Of a stretch of 45,537 nt of DNA, positions 39,925 through 45,537 are shown one piece after another; positions within the stretch are counted from its first letter, which is position 1; every line of letters starts with the position of its first letter. The translations under genes were made by a program, and so were the position numbers. Below the pieces are notes generated by a model, which made no database searches, was not told the origin of the DNA, and saw nothing but the letters and a program-made list of their open reading frames with translations. This stretch comes from a virus, in IMG/VR virus record IMGVR_UViG_3300035698_006541, positions 1 through 45,537 of that record; one strand, 5' to 3'.

Positions 39925-40233
39925 TTAAAATTCCATTATTTTAAGCCTCTCCAATAGGTCATATTCTCTATTGATATAGGCTAGTTCTTTCTTACCTTCC
40001 ATCCAGTCTGACCATAAAGCAGTGGGGCAATCATTCATATCTGATATACCTAATTCCTTCATGAATCTGTCTTGGGCTTTTATCTCTATTTCGCAAAGGA
40101 AATAATCACCTACTAGTTTCTCACCTTCTTTAAATCTTTCCAACCCCTTTAGCAGGTAGTCTTTGACCTCTTGAAGGTGGGTGTCTTCAGTCTTAAATTC
40201 CTCTAAGATTTTGATACCCTCTTCTTTATTCAT
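39925..40233 (-). CDS. Protein of unknown function, helical
   Basis: A 102-residue protein started at 40233 (MNKEEGIKILEEF); the longer frame would include the promoter element. Helical throughout (HLQEVKDYLLKGLERFKEGE; YINREYDLLERLKIMEF). First gene of a unit of three; the next starts one base after its stop. Confidence 0.65.
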   Translation of the reverse strand: MNKEEGIKILEEFKTEDTHLQEVKDYLLKGLERFKEGEKLVGDYFLCEIEIKAQDRFMKELGISDMNDCPTALWSDWMEGKKELAYINREYDLLERLKIMEF

Positions 40234-40254
40234 TTTCCATTCTTTTAATTGATT

Positions 40255-40276
40255 AGGATAAATATAAATAAAAGGT
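40255..40276 (-). promoter_or_regulatory. Early promoter element, copy b
   Basis: On the minus strand ACCTTTTATT-TATATTTATCC, about 22 bases before the ATG at 40233. Confidence 0.55.
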
Positions 40277-40623
40277 TTTAAAAGTTTCCAATGAATTTCT
40301 AGGTCCTTATTCCGGTTGACCCACGGCACGAAAGTATTATTCAATCATATCATTGCATCATTTATTATTGAAAATGACCCAGTGTCCCCTTAAAATTGCC
40401 CATATTAGACCTTTTATCCCTTTTCCTTCTCCATCTATTAGAGTTGCATATATTACAACACACGGAAAGAGCCCTGTTAAGAGCTCTTCCCTATCATGGA
40501 AAACTACCCGAGGCAATCACCCCTCAGGCTTCAAAATCTTATCTTCCTTAGCTCTGTACCGATTGGTAAAGAATTGGAATTGAAAGTCTTTATTATGCCA
40601 TAATTACTTCCTTTTAAAGGTTA
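40277..40623. other. Intergenic stretch with a terminator-like hairpin
   Basis: About 347 bases, no gene recognised. It contains the hairpin at 40464-40490 and a TCATGGAAA string shared with 33980, 35340 and 44711. Confidence 0.55.
40464..40490 (-). terminator. Hairpin downstream of the 40.6 kb gene
   Basis: On the minus strand GGAAGAGC pairs with GCTCTTTCC around a ten-base loop, followed by GTGTG. This trailing string is shared with the hairpins at 34367, 34740 and 35312. Confidence 0.55.
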
Positions 40624-40971
40624 TTATCCGAAGCAGTGAACCCCAATCCATTGAACCAAATCCTCCCCATATTCAAGGCAAGCTATCTGGTAAAGGTCAT
40701 CTGCATTTGAGGGCCCATCCAATGATGAGCTTGGAGAAGTACCCGTCATGTAGTATGTGTATAAGATAGTCCATGATACTGCTAAGAATATGGGGTCATT
40801 ATCGGCTTGTTCAACCCATTCTTTCAGCCTTTCATTTCCATAATTGATATGCAAATTGCCATCCTTGGCATGATGCAATAAGTGTCGGGGGCTTTCTATG
40901 CATAAGAAAGAACTTTCAAGGGGTTGCCCTCTACTAATTAAACCTCCTACAAATTCTCTTGAGTTTTCCAT
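40624..40971 (-). CDS. Protein of unknown function
   Basis: A 115-residue protein (MENSREFVGGLISRG start). Contains PRHLLHHAKDGNLHI, then a hydrophobic helix LAVSWTILYTYYMTG and a Cys/Gly ending. Unknown family. It forms a single-gene unit between promoter copy g and a hairpin. Confidence 0.6.
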   Translation of the reverse strand: MENSREFVGGLISRGQPLESSFLCIESPRHLLHHAKDGNLHINYGNERLKEWVEQADNDPIFLAVSWTILYTYYMTGTSPSSSLDGPSNADDLYQIACLEYGEDLVQWIGVHCFG

Positions 40972-40995
40972 TATTTTATTTCCTTTGATTAATTA

Positions 40996-41018
40996 TGATA
41001 TAAAGATAATCAAAAGGT
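40996..41018 (-). promoter_or_regulatory. Early promoter element, copy g
   Basis: On the minus strand ACCTTTTGAT-TATCTTTATATC, 25 bases before the ATG at 40971. Confidence 0.55.
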
Positions 41019-41047
41019 ATTTATCTCCTAATTTTTATTCGTGGCTT

Positions 41048-41353
41048 CTAATTTTCAAATATCATTACTGTGCCTGCATCATACCATTCAAAGTACCAGC
41101 CATTTCTTTCAGCCCAATCATGGAGGTGTTTTACAATCCCCATCGTGTATAGGTTGTTGTCCATATCGTATTCAAATAGGGGTATTCCATCCTCATCAAC
41201 TAAACCCTCTTCAGTTCCCCTGAGCCAAATTCCATCTGAGTAGTCAGAGCTAAATTCCTCTACATTAACAGCATTTAAGCCTGGGTATGCTCTATTAAGC
41301 CTTCCTATAATTCTCTCTCTTGGTAGTATTTTTGCTTTTCCTGTGTATGCCAT
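41048..41353 (-). CDS. Protein of unknown function
   Basis: A 101-residue protein (AYTGKAKILPRERIIGRLNR start; HLHDWAERNGWYFEWYDAGT). The final beta strand is VMIFEN. It lies 21 bases after the upstream gene. No family recognised. Confidence 0.6.
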   Translation of the reverse strand: MAYTGKAKILPRERIIGRLNRAYPGLNAVNVEEFSSDYSDGIWLRGTEEGLVDEDGIPLFEYDMDNNLYTMGIVKHLHDWAERNGWYFEWYDAGTVMIFEN

Positions 41354-41374
41354 GATTGATTTTTTCCTTTTGAT

Positions 41375-41581
41375 TTAAGTGTCCCAGTTTTTATCAAGTG
41401 ATGAGGCATTTACGAAGGGTGTGATAGTATGCCTAGTTCCATTAAAGGATAGCCATACTTCCGTTTTATATTTAGTAACGTATTGGATAGCCTCTATGAT
41501 ACAATCCAGTCGTGTGTCTCCCGCCATCCCCACTAGAGTTATCTTTGGGGAGCCTTCTGCTATTGTTAAATGTGATGCCAT
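41375..41581 (-). CDS. Protein of unknown function
   Basis: A 68-residue mixed alpha/beta protein (GSPKITLVGMAGDTRLDCII; KTEVWLSFNGTRHTITPF). The ATG lies about 26 bases after promoter copy c. No family recognised. Confidence 0.6.
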   Translation of the reverse strand: MASHLTIAEGSPKITLVGMAGDTRLDCIIEAIQYVTKYKTEVWLSFNGTRHTITPFVNASSLDKNWDT

Positions 41582-41606
41582 GATTGATTTTTTCCTTTAA
41601 TTAATT

Positions 41607-41629
41607 GATAAAACAAATATAATAAATAG
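41607..41629 (-). promoter_or_regulatory. Early promoter element, copy c
   Basis: On the minus strand ACCTATTTAT-TATATTTG: an exact TAnnTTTG. The surrounding 28 bases are identical to those of copy f at 44.3 kb. Confidence 0.6.
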
Positions 41630-41632
41630 GTA

Positions 41633-41857
41633 TTAAAGTCCTTTATCTTTATTAAAGGCTTCCTTGTTCATTCTGTCTCTAGTAGCCGTAGCCTCCATCC
41701 TATCCATCCCAGTGTAGAATGGTTTAGCTTCTCCATATAGGATTGGCGGCCTGCACCCTTTGATGTCTTTGGATAGAAAGATAGCATAACTTAGGCTATC
41801 ATCTCCATCATATTTTGCCATACGATATTTCATCGGTATTCTTGGATTGCTTCCCAT
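41633..41857 (-). CDS. Small protein of unknown function
   Basis: A 74-residue protein (MGSNPRIPMKYRMAKYDGDD; ATATRDRMNKEAF helix). Its last codons overlap the repeat carried by promoter copy c. It starts two bases after the upstream gene. No family recognised. Confidence 0.6.
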   Translation of the reverse strand: MGSNPRIPMKYRMAKYDGDDSLSYAIFLSKDIKGCRPPILYGEAKPFYTGMDRMEATATRDRMNKEAFNKDKGL

Positions 41858-41859
41858 GA

Positions 41860-42576
41860 TTAATTGGTTTTTCTGGTTGTTATTCGTCTTTTTCCTTTGC
41901 CCTTCATTAACTCCTCAAACTTAGGCCTTAAATAAGTCTCTTGTATGGGCTCTACTAAATTGTTTAATTTATAGTGTAGGTTATTGTAGTCCCCTTTCAT
42001 TCTTTCTAATATCTGTATTAGCCCTACTTCCCCCTCTATTATACTCGCTAGACTTTTAATTAGTTCCTTAAAGCCTACCTCATCATCCAGTACTGAATCC
42101 AATCCCTCAAGGTCGAGTTTTATATAGAGGTCTCCGTAGATATAGAGGTCTAGGCTATTATCATACTCTGTATGGGCTATTCTCCATTGATTACCTAGTA
42201 CATCCAATTGGAACCCAATAAGTCTTTGTTTAAAGTCATTATTGGTATCGGTGATTTCCTCAATGTACTCATCAAACTCATCTACCCCTTTTGGGTAATC
42301 CTTTGGTTCAAGAGGTATCAAAGCATAGAGCTTCTGCATCTCTCTATTGATTAAGGCTACATTCACATAACCCCAGTTCCAAGTAAATCCTTTACCCTCT
42401 TGGGCTTTGATAATTCCCATAGCCTGTCCTTGCTTCATAAAGGTGTCATAGAAGGCATCGGACTCAATCATGTCATCGAGCTCGAGTTCCAATTTAGGAA
42501 AGGCACCGGGGTTTGTCCAGTCTAAATCAAGATAACTATCTAAGATTGCTCTGGCACTTTTTTCAATCGCATCCAT
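41860..42576 (-). CDS. Larger acidic protein of unknown function
   Basis: A 238-residue acidic, helical protein (IEKSARAILDSYLDLDW; LIKSLASIIEGEVGLIQILE; basic end KGKGKRRITTRKTN). One of the largest early-region proteins. Acidic body and basic tail. No family recognised. Confidence 0.65.
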   Translation of the reverse strand: MDAIEKSARAILDSYLDLDWTNPGAFPKLELELDDMIESDAFYDTFMKQGQAMGIIKAQEGKGFTWNWGYVNVALINREMQKLYALIPLEPKDYPKGVDEFDEYIEEITDTNNDFKQRLIGFQLDVLGNQWRIAHTEYDNSLDLYIYGDLYIKLDLEGLDSVLDDEVGFKELIKSLASIIEGEVGLIQILERMKGDYNNLHYKLNNLVEPIQETYLRPKFEELMKGKGKRRITTRKTN

Positions 42577-42594
42577 GTTTTGATTTTTAATTAT

Positions 42595-42617
42595 AGGATA
42601 AATATAATGAATAGGTA
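42595..42617 (-). promoter_or_regulatory. Early promoter element, copy d
   Basis: On the minus strand ACCTATTCAT-TATATTTATCC. The following 30 bases are near-identical to copy e. Confidence 0.65.
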
Positions 42618-42634
42618 AATAGGGTATTCAATTA

Positions 42635-42847
42635 TTAATCAGGTGGGAGGTTATCTCCATGCACCCTTTTCAGGTTCTCCATATCCTTAAAGGCTTTGTA
42701 CTCATTTGTCCTTTGCTCCGAGTAGTACCTCTCTTTTCCAAAATTAATATAGTACCAGTTCTCTTCCCAAAAAACCTTCCATACCTTGGTAACATTCCAT
42801 GCAGCTGGGTTACCTTTTACTAACCTCTCTGTTGTAGATTTTGCCAT
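42635..42847 (-). CDS. Small Trp/Tyr-rich protein
   Basis: A 70-residue basic, aromatic-rich protein (AAWNVTKVWKVFWEENWYYI). Single-gene unit between promoters e and d. No family recognised. Confidence 0.6.
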   Translation of the reverse strand: MAKSTTERLVKGNPAAWNVTKVWKVFWEENWYYINFGKERYYSEQRTNEYKAFKDMENLKRVHGDNLPPD

Positions 42848-42867
42848 CTTTGATTGATTTGATTGAT

Positions 42868-42890
42868 AGGATAAATATAATGAATAGGTA
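42868..42890 (-). promoter_or_regulatory. Early promoter element, copy e
   Basis: On the minus strand ACCTATTCAT-TATATTTATCC, then the leader CTATCAATCAAATCAATC, 21 bases from the ATG at 42847. Confidence 0.65.
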
Positions 42891-42897
42891 AATAGGG

Positions 42898-43221
42898 TTA
42901 TTTAAGCCATTTTAAAAATATAAACCTCTTTTTCAGGCGTTCTTTGATGGTTATAAATCCGTACTCCTCTTTGTGGTATTTGGGCTCTATAAGAGACCAG
43001 TTGGGTTCCCAATAAGGGCATTTAATGCAGCCGGGTATTGCTGTACGTCTTGCCCTTATTGCTTTTTGATTTCTGCACCATAGGCTTACAACCTTCTTAC
43101 AATGTATGCAGTCATAACAGCTCTTCTTTTCAAAAGGTGGTACAGCTTTAAAGGCCTTTTTACTCATCATCTCTATTTCAGATGATGTCATCTCTAAGAA
43201 GGGTTTAGTATATTGTTTCAT
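42898..43221 (-). CDS. Cys-rich zinc-type protein
   Basis: A 107-residue basic protein with CYDCIHCKKVVSLWC (35-49) and PGCIKCPYWEP (64-74): five or six Cys suited to one or two zinc sites. The C-terminus is basic (KERLKKRFIFLKWLK). It overlaps the upstream gene by 17 bases. Related in style to the DUF6283-like and other small Cys proteins here, but not recognisably homologous. Confidence 0.62.
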   Translation of the reverse strand: MKQYTKPFLEMTSSEIEMMSKKAFKAVPPFEKKSCYDCIHCKKVVSLWCRNQKAIRARRTAIPGCIKCPYWEPNWSLIEPKYHKEEYGFITIKERLKKRFIFLKWLK

Positions 43222-43522
43222 CTTTCTTAATTATGAACCTCATCCAGCCCAAGAACTCCTTCCATGTAATTTTGAACTCTACATTCAATAGAAGGTGCTG
43301 GTTGTAGTGTGTCATTCGGTTAGCAACAAGCATTTGATAGTCCAGCCTATTGAGTTCCTCCATGTCCTCTGTAGTGTGAATTTCCTCCTTAACTATGATT
43401 TCCAATGCATCATGGTAATTATCTGCTTTGACTAATCGTAGGCGGTACTGCTGGTCAAGTGAGGGGGGTGAAGTGATGTTATTCTGCACTCCAATCTTAA
43501 ATATAGCTATTATCAGGTTCAT
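43205..43522 (-). CDS. Protein of unknown function
   Basis: A 105-residue protein. Contains YRLRLVKADNYHDALEIIV and ITWKEFLGWMRFIIKKDE. The ATG overlaps the previous stop by four bases. No family recognised. Confidence 0.6.
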   Translation of the reverse strand: MNLIIAIFKIGVQNNITSPPSLDQQYRLRLVKADNYHDALEIIVKEEIHTTEDMEELNRLDYQMLVANRMTHYNQHLLLNVEFKITWKEFLGWMRFIIKKDETIY

Positions 43523-43773
43523 CCTTTTAGTAGATTAGTGATTTTATAATGTAAGGGCTCAGCCCATTTAAGCTTATCTTTTGGGTATTCCTCCAAAAAT
43601 ACCCATCCTACACAATAGGCTTCTTGATATAAGCCTATCATATCCTCAGCCCACTCTTCTGTGGCTTCCTCTGTTGGGAGTTTCATAGCCCCTAACAAAG
43701 CATGTATAGTAGCATTACCCTCTAAGTCGAAGGTTATATTCCCAATTAAAAAAGTAGTGTGTTTCCTAGCCAT
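43519..43773 (-). CDS. Protein of unknown function
   Basis: An 84-residue protein with a beta-strand start (HTTFLIGNITFDLEG) and helical remainder (WAEDMIGLYQEAYCVGWVFL). It is in a tight operon with neighbours two to four bases away or overlapping. No family recognised. Confidence 0.6.
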   Translation of the reverse strand: MARKHTTFLIGNITFDLEGNATIHALLGAMKLPTEEATEEWAEDMIGLYQEAYCVGWVFLEEYPKDKLKWAEPLHYKITNLLKG

Positions 43774-43775
43774 GA

Positions 43776-44060
43776 TTATCTTAGTCTACAGGTTAATCGG
43801 AACTTTCCTTTTATCTCGGCTGAGAAATAGGTTTCCCCTACATATCTTTCAAGGGCTGATTTCTGGTCCTCATCCAAATACATTTCGCAGGCTACAGCAC
43901 TCATCGAGTAATCATGGACAGTGGGACTAATTTGATAGCCGTTGTTCACTGCAACATTCCAAAGCAGCCCTTTGATGTATCTTCGGATAGTGAGGTCATC
44001 TTTCATCATGTCCCAGCCATCCTTTATCTCCAATATCGGTACTAATAATTTCTTTGCCAT
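43776..44060 (-). CDS. Protein of unknown function
   Basis: A 94-residue protein (LLVPILEIKDGWDMMKDD; IRRYIKGLLWNVAVNNGY; CEMYLDEDQKSALERYVGE). It starts two bases after the zinc-ribbon gene and ends in a basic strand. No family recognised. Confidence 0.6.
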   Translation of the reverse strand: MAKKLLVPILEIKDGWDMMKDDLTIRRYIKGLLWNVAVNNGYQISPTVHDYSMSAVACEMYLDEDQKSALERYVGETYFSAEIKGKFRLTCRLR

Positions 44061-44062
44061 GA

Positions 44063-44257
44063 TTAATGTAATCTACTGGTTAGTATATTTGTTAGGGTGA
44101 AGTCAGGGAAGTGGTAGTCGTACCATTCATGTCCGCAACTCTTGCATGAGTTATGAGCTCTGAAATCCCAATCTACTGTCGGGTATTTCCTCTTCTGTTT
44201 TTGAACCTCTGCACCTGCATTATCTTGGCACTTGGGGCATTGTTTTCCTCCTTCCAT
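44063..44257 (-). CDS. Zinc-ribbon protein
   Basis: A 64-residue protein with CPKCQD (7-12) and CKSCGHEWYDYHF (38-50): a classical C-x2-C...C-x2-CG-x-x-W zinc ribbon like those in transcription-associated proteins. First gene of a five-gene unit driven by promoter copy f. A role in transcription is possible but not shown. Confidence 0.68.
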   Translation of the reverse strand: MEGGKQCPKCQDNAGAEVQKQKRKYPTVDWDFRAHNSCKSCGHEWYDYHFPDFTLTNILTSRLH

Positions 44258-44286
44258 CTTTGATTGATTTGATTGATTTGATTGAT

Positions 44287-44309
44287 AGGATAAATATAAT
44301 CAATAGGTA
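44287..44309 (-). promoter_or_regulatory. Early promoter element, copy f
   Basis: On the minus strand TACCTATTGAT-TATATTTATCC. The leader has three tandem AATCAAATC-type repeats (two in copies a and e) before the ATG at 44257. Confidence 0.65.
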
Positions 44310-44328
44310 TTAAAGTCCTTTATCTTTA

Positions 44329-44673
44329 TTATCGGTCTTGGAAGTCATCATAATCTTCAAGAATAAACTCAATTTCCTCTACCCCGTACTCATCTAGGAG
44401 CTCTTTAAACTCTTCCATCTCTGTCATGGGTAAATCATTAGACTTTCGCCTAGGTATGTACTTGTAATCCTTCTTTAGTATCCAGCCCCGTGCATAAGGG
44501 TTTCTCATCATGGTAGCCGTATCACAAGGGCATATTTGACGCTGATTAACCCAATCAAAGTCGATTGGGTCAGTGCAACCCCTTGTATAAGGGGCTTCAA
44601 TAGGTTGGTTCATTGGGTCTGTCACATAGGCAAATATCAATAAGCCTATGATGATAATAGCTGCAATTCTCAT
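44329..44673 (-). CDS. Membrane-anchored or secreted Cys-containing protein
   Basis: A 114-residue protein with a hydrophobic N-terminus (IAAIIIIGLLIFAYVT), either an anchor or uncleaved signal. Following: three Cys (RGCTDPIDFDW, ICPCDTATM) and an acidic tail (EEIEFILEDYDDFQ). It may act at the cell envelope. No family recognised. Confidence 0.62.
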   Translation of the reverse strand: MRIAAIIIIGLLIFAYVTDPMNQPIEAPYTRGCTDPIDFDWVNQRQICPCDTATMMRNPYARGWILKKDYKYIPRRKSNDLPMTEMEEFKELLDEYGVEEIEFILEDYDDFQDR

Positions 44674-44689
44674 TGTTTTTTTAAAAGAA

Positions 44690-44748
44690 GGGCTGCGGGT
44701 GGAGGTAAAATCATGGAAAGAAAACCCCCCACCCTGTATGTGCAGCCC
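44690..44748 (-). terminator. Long-stem hairpin after the basic coiled-coil gene
   Basis: On the minus strand GGGCTGC and GGGTGG pair with CCACCC and GCAGCCC around a long loop containing GGGGTTTTCTTT, followed by TTCTTTT. It lies seven bases past the stop at 44755. Confidence 0.6.
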
Positions 44749-44754
44749 TAATTA

Positions 44755-45159
44755 CTACCCTTGCAACTTAGTAAGATGCGAAGCAGAATAGACTTCCTCT
44801 CGGTATTCGGAAATTGCAGCCTTTAATTCCTTCAGCTCTTTCACGGCTCCCTTTTCCTTTGCATCAACTGAAACTTGTGCTTTGGCGAGGTTTTTCTCCA
44901 TTCTTGCAATAGTCTTTCTAACCTTCTGACGGAAGCCTTTTCTTGCGATAAGGATATCATCTTTGGTTTTTCCAACCTCCGCTTCTGCTGGGTAGTTATA
45001 CATCAGCTCTTTTTTCTCTGTAATCTTGGCCTCAACATCCTTATGGGTGTTTTCTTGCACTTTCTTTGGTGCAGCCTTCTTAGTAGTCTTCGCAGTTGGA
45101 TTTGTTCCTGTTGCGGTAGTCTTTGTAGAGCTCTTAACTCTTTTCTTTCTAACTCCCAT
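44755..45159 (-). CDS. Basic Lys/Ala-rich protein with coiled coil
   Basis: A 134-residue protein. The N-terminal 35 residues are Lys/Thr/Ala-rich and disordered (RKKRVKSSTKTTATGTNPTA, KKAAPKKV), like histone H1 tails and bacterial Hc-type proteins. The rest is helical (RKTIARMEKNLAKAQVSVDA, KELKELKAAISEYREEV). It may bind DNA or RNA. Start has promoter copy h upstream. Not assigned to a family. Confidence 0.65.
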   Translation of the reverse strand: MGVRKKRVKSSTKTTATGTNPTAKTTKKAAPKKVQENTHKDVEAKITEKKELMYNYPAEAEVGKTKDDILIARKGFRQKVRKTIARMEKNLAKAQVSVDAKEKGAVKELKELKAAISEYREEVYSASHLTKLQG

Positions 45160-45190
45160 CTTTCTCTATTTTTAGGGATTAATAATTAAT

Positions 45191-45216
45191 TGATAAATCA
45201 AATATAGATAAAAGGT
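45191..45216 (-). promoter_or_regulatory. Early promoter element, copy h
   Basis: On the minus strand ACCTTTTATC-TATATTTG: an exact TAnnTTTG, 41 bases before the ATG at 45159. Confidence 0.6.
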
Positions 45217-45247
45217 CTCTAGGGTATTCGTTACCCAATTCTTTTAT

Positions 45248-45517
45248 TTATAGGTCTAAGAAGGTTACTCTCTGAACCGCCTCTGCCAGGCTCATAGTGG
45301 GGGGTATAGTATTACCGTCCATGTCATAAGTTATAATCATGGCATTTCCAGTGATGGGTCCCCCATATCCCCTTATCTTAAAGAAAGCCTGCTTTGACTT
45401 CAGTAAGCCTTCCTCATCACAATGAAACCAATCTCCATTAGGAAGGGGTACTGCTTGAAACATCTGACAATCAAGTAGTTTGTATATATCTTCGAGCTCT
45501 CCATTGTGCTCTTCCAT
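45248..45517 (-). CDS. DUF3846-like small protein
   Basis: An 89-residue protein with FQAVPLPNGDWFHCDEEGLL and GPITGNAMIITYDMDGNTI. The arrangement, a beta core then a 'NEEG'-type turn and a G-x-hhhh strand, resembles the phage family DUF3846 from memory. Function of that family is unknown. The frame remains open to the window edge, so a slightly longer start outside cannot be excluded. Confidence 0.55.
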   Translation of the reverse strand: MEEHNGELEDIYKLLDCQMFQAVPLPNGDWFHCDEEGLLKSKQAFFKIRGYGGPITGNAMIITYDMDGNTIPPTMSLAEAVQRVTFLDL

Positions 45518-45537
45518 GGTTACTGTTCTTTGCCATG

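Noticed and set aside
40353-40583. Plus-strand frame of 76 codons
   Set aside because: Passes through the terminator-like hairpin at 40464-40490 and lacks a promoter or plausible domain.

Overview
The window is part of the genome of a tailed phage (or prophage) with a contractile, myovirus-type tail. The most likely host is a member of the Bacteroidota. Three observations support that host: promoter-like sites match the Bacteroidota -7 box TAnnTTTG, most starts lack a Shine-Dalgarno sequence and have A-rich leaders, and coding DNA is AT-rich. No integrase, polymerase, helicase or other replication gene was recognised, so the window is probably an incomplete genome. Host and phage relationships are inferences; no database was searched.

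Region 1 (about 0.2-24.3 kb, minus strand) is the late module, read from right to left. It runs C5 cytosine methyltransferase, amidase endolysin, a membrane-anchored protein, large terminase, portal, protease-scaffold fusion, decoration-like protein, major capsid protein, head-completion and neck proteins, a collagen-like lipoprotein fibre, holin, tail sheath, tail tube, tail assembly chaperone with a predicted -1 frameshift product, tape measure, tube-initiator-like protein, LysM-like gp53 protein, gpD/gp27-like hub, gp5-like spike, and an Ala-rich protein. Rho-independent-type hairpins follow the capsid and tube genes, which fits stepped-down expression of the genes after them. A TATATTTG box beside a palindrome at 22.5 kb is the candidate promoter for the terminase-to-head genes.

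Region 2 (24.3-32.7 kb) holds two plus-strand runs around a minus-strand block. The first plus run has three overlapping genes of unknown function. The minus block encodes three glycosyltransferase proteins (one a GT2-GT25 fusion) and a protein with a 12-residue tandem repeat. The second plus run encodes small membrane/coiled-coil proteins, an LpxA-like left-handed beta-helix acyltransferase and Cys-rich small proteins. Together, the glycosyltransferases and the acyltransferase suggest modification of a surface glycan or of the virion.

Region 3 (32.7-45.5 kb, minus strand) starts at a hairpin-rich convergent junction. It then carries about 28 small genes, nearly all unrecognised, arranged in one- to five-gene units. 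Twelve copies of a shared promoter-like element, CCTWTT-N3-TAWMTTTR, precede these units, and hairpins end several of them. Between 33.7 and 36.3 kb the units are separated by GC-richer spacers with a repeated GTCGYTSTGRC motif. This resembles an early or host-takeover gene array built from repeated regulatory cassettes. It is the least explained part of the window.
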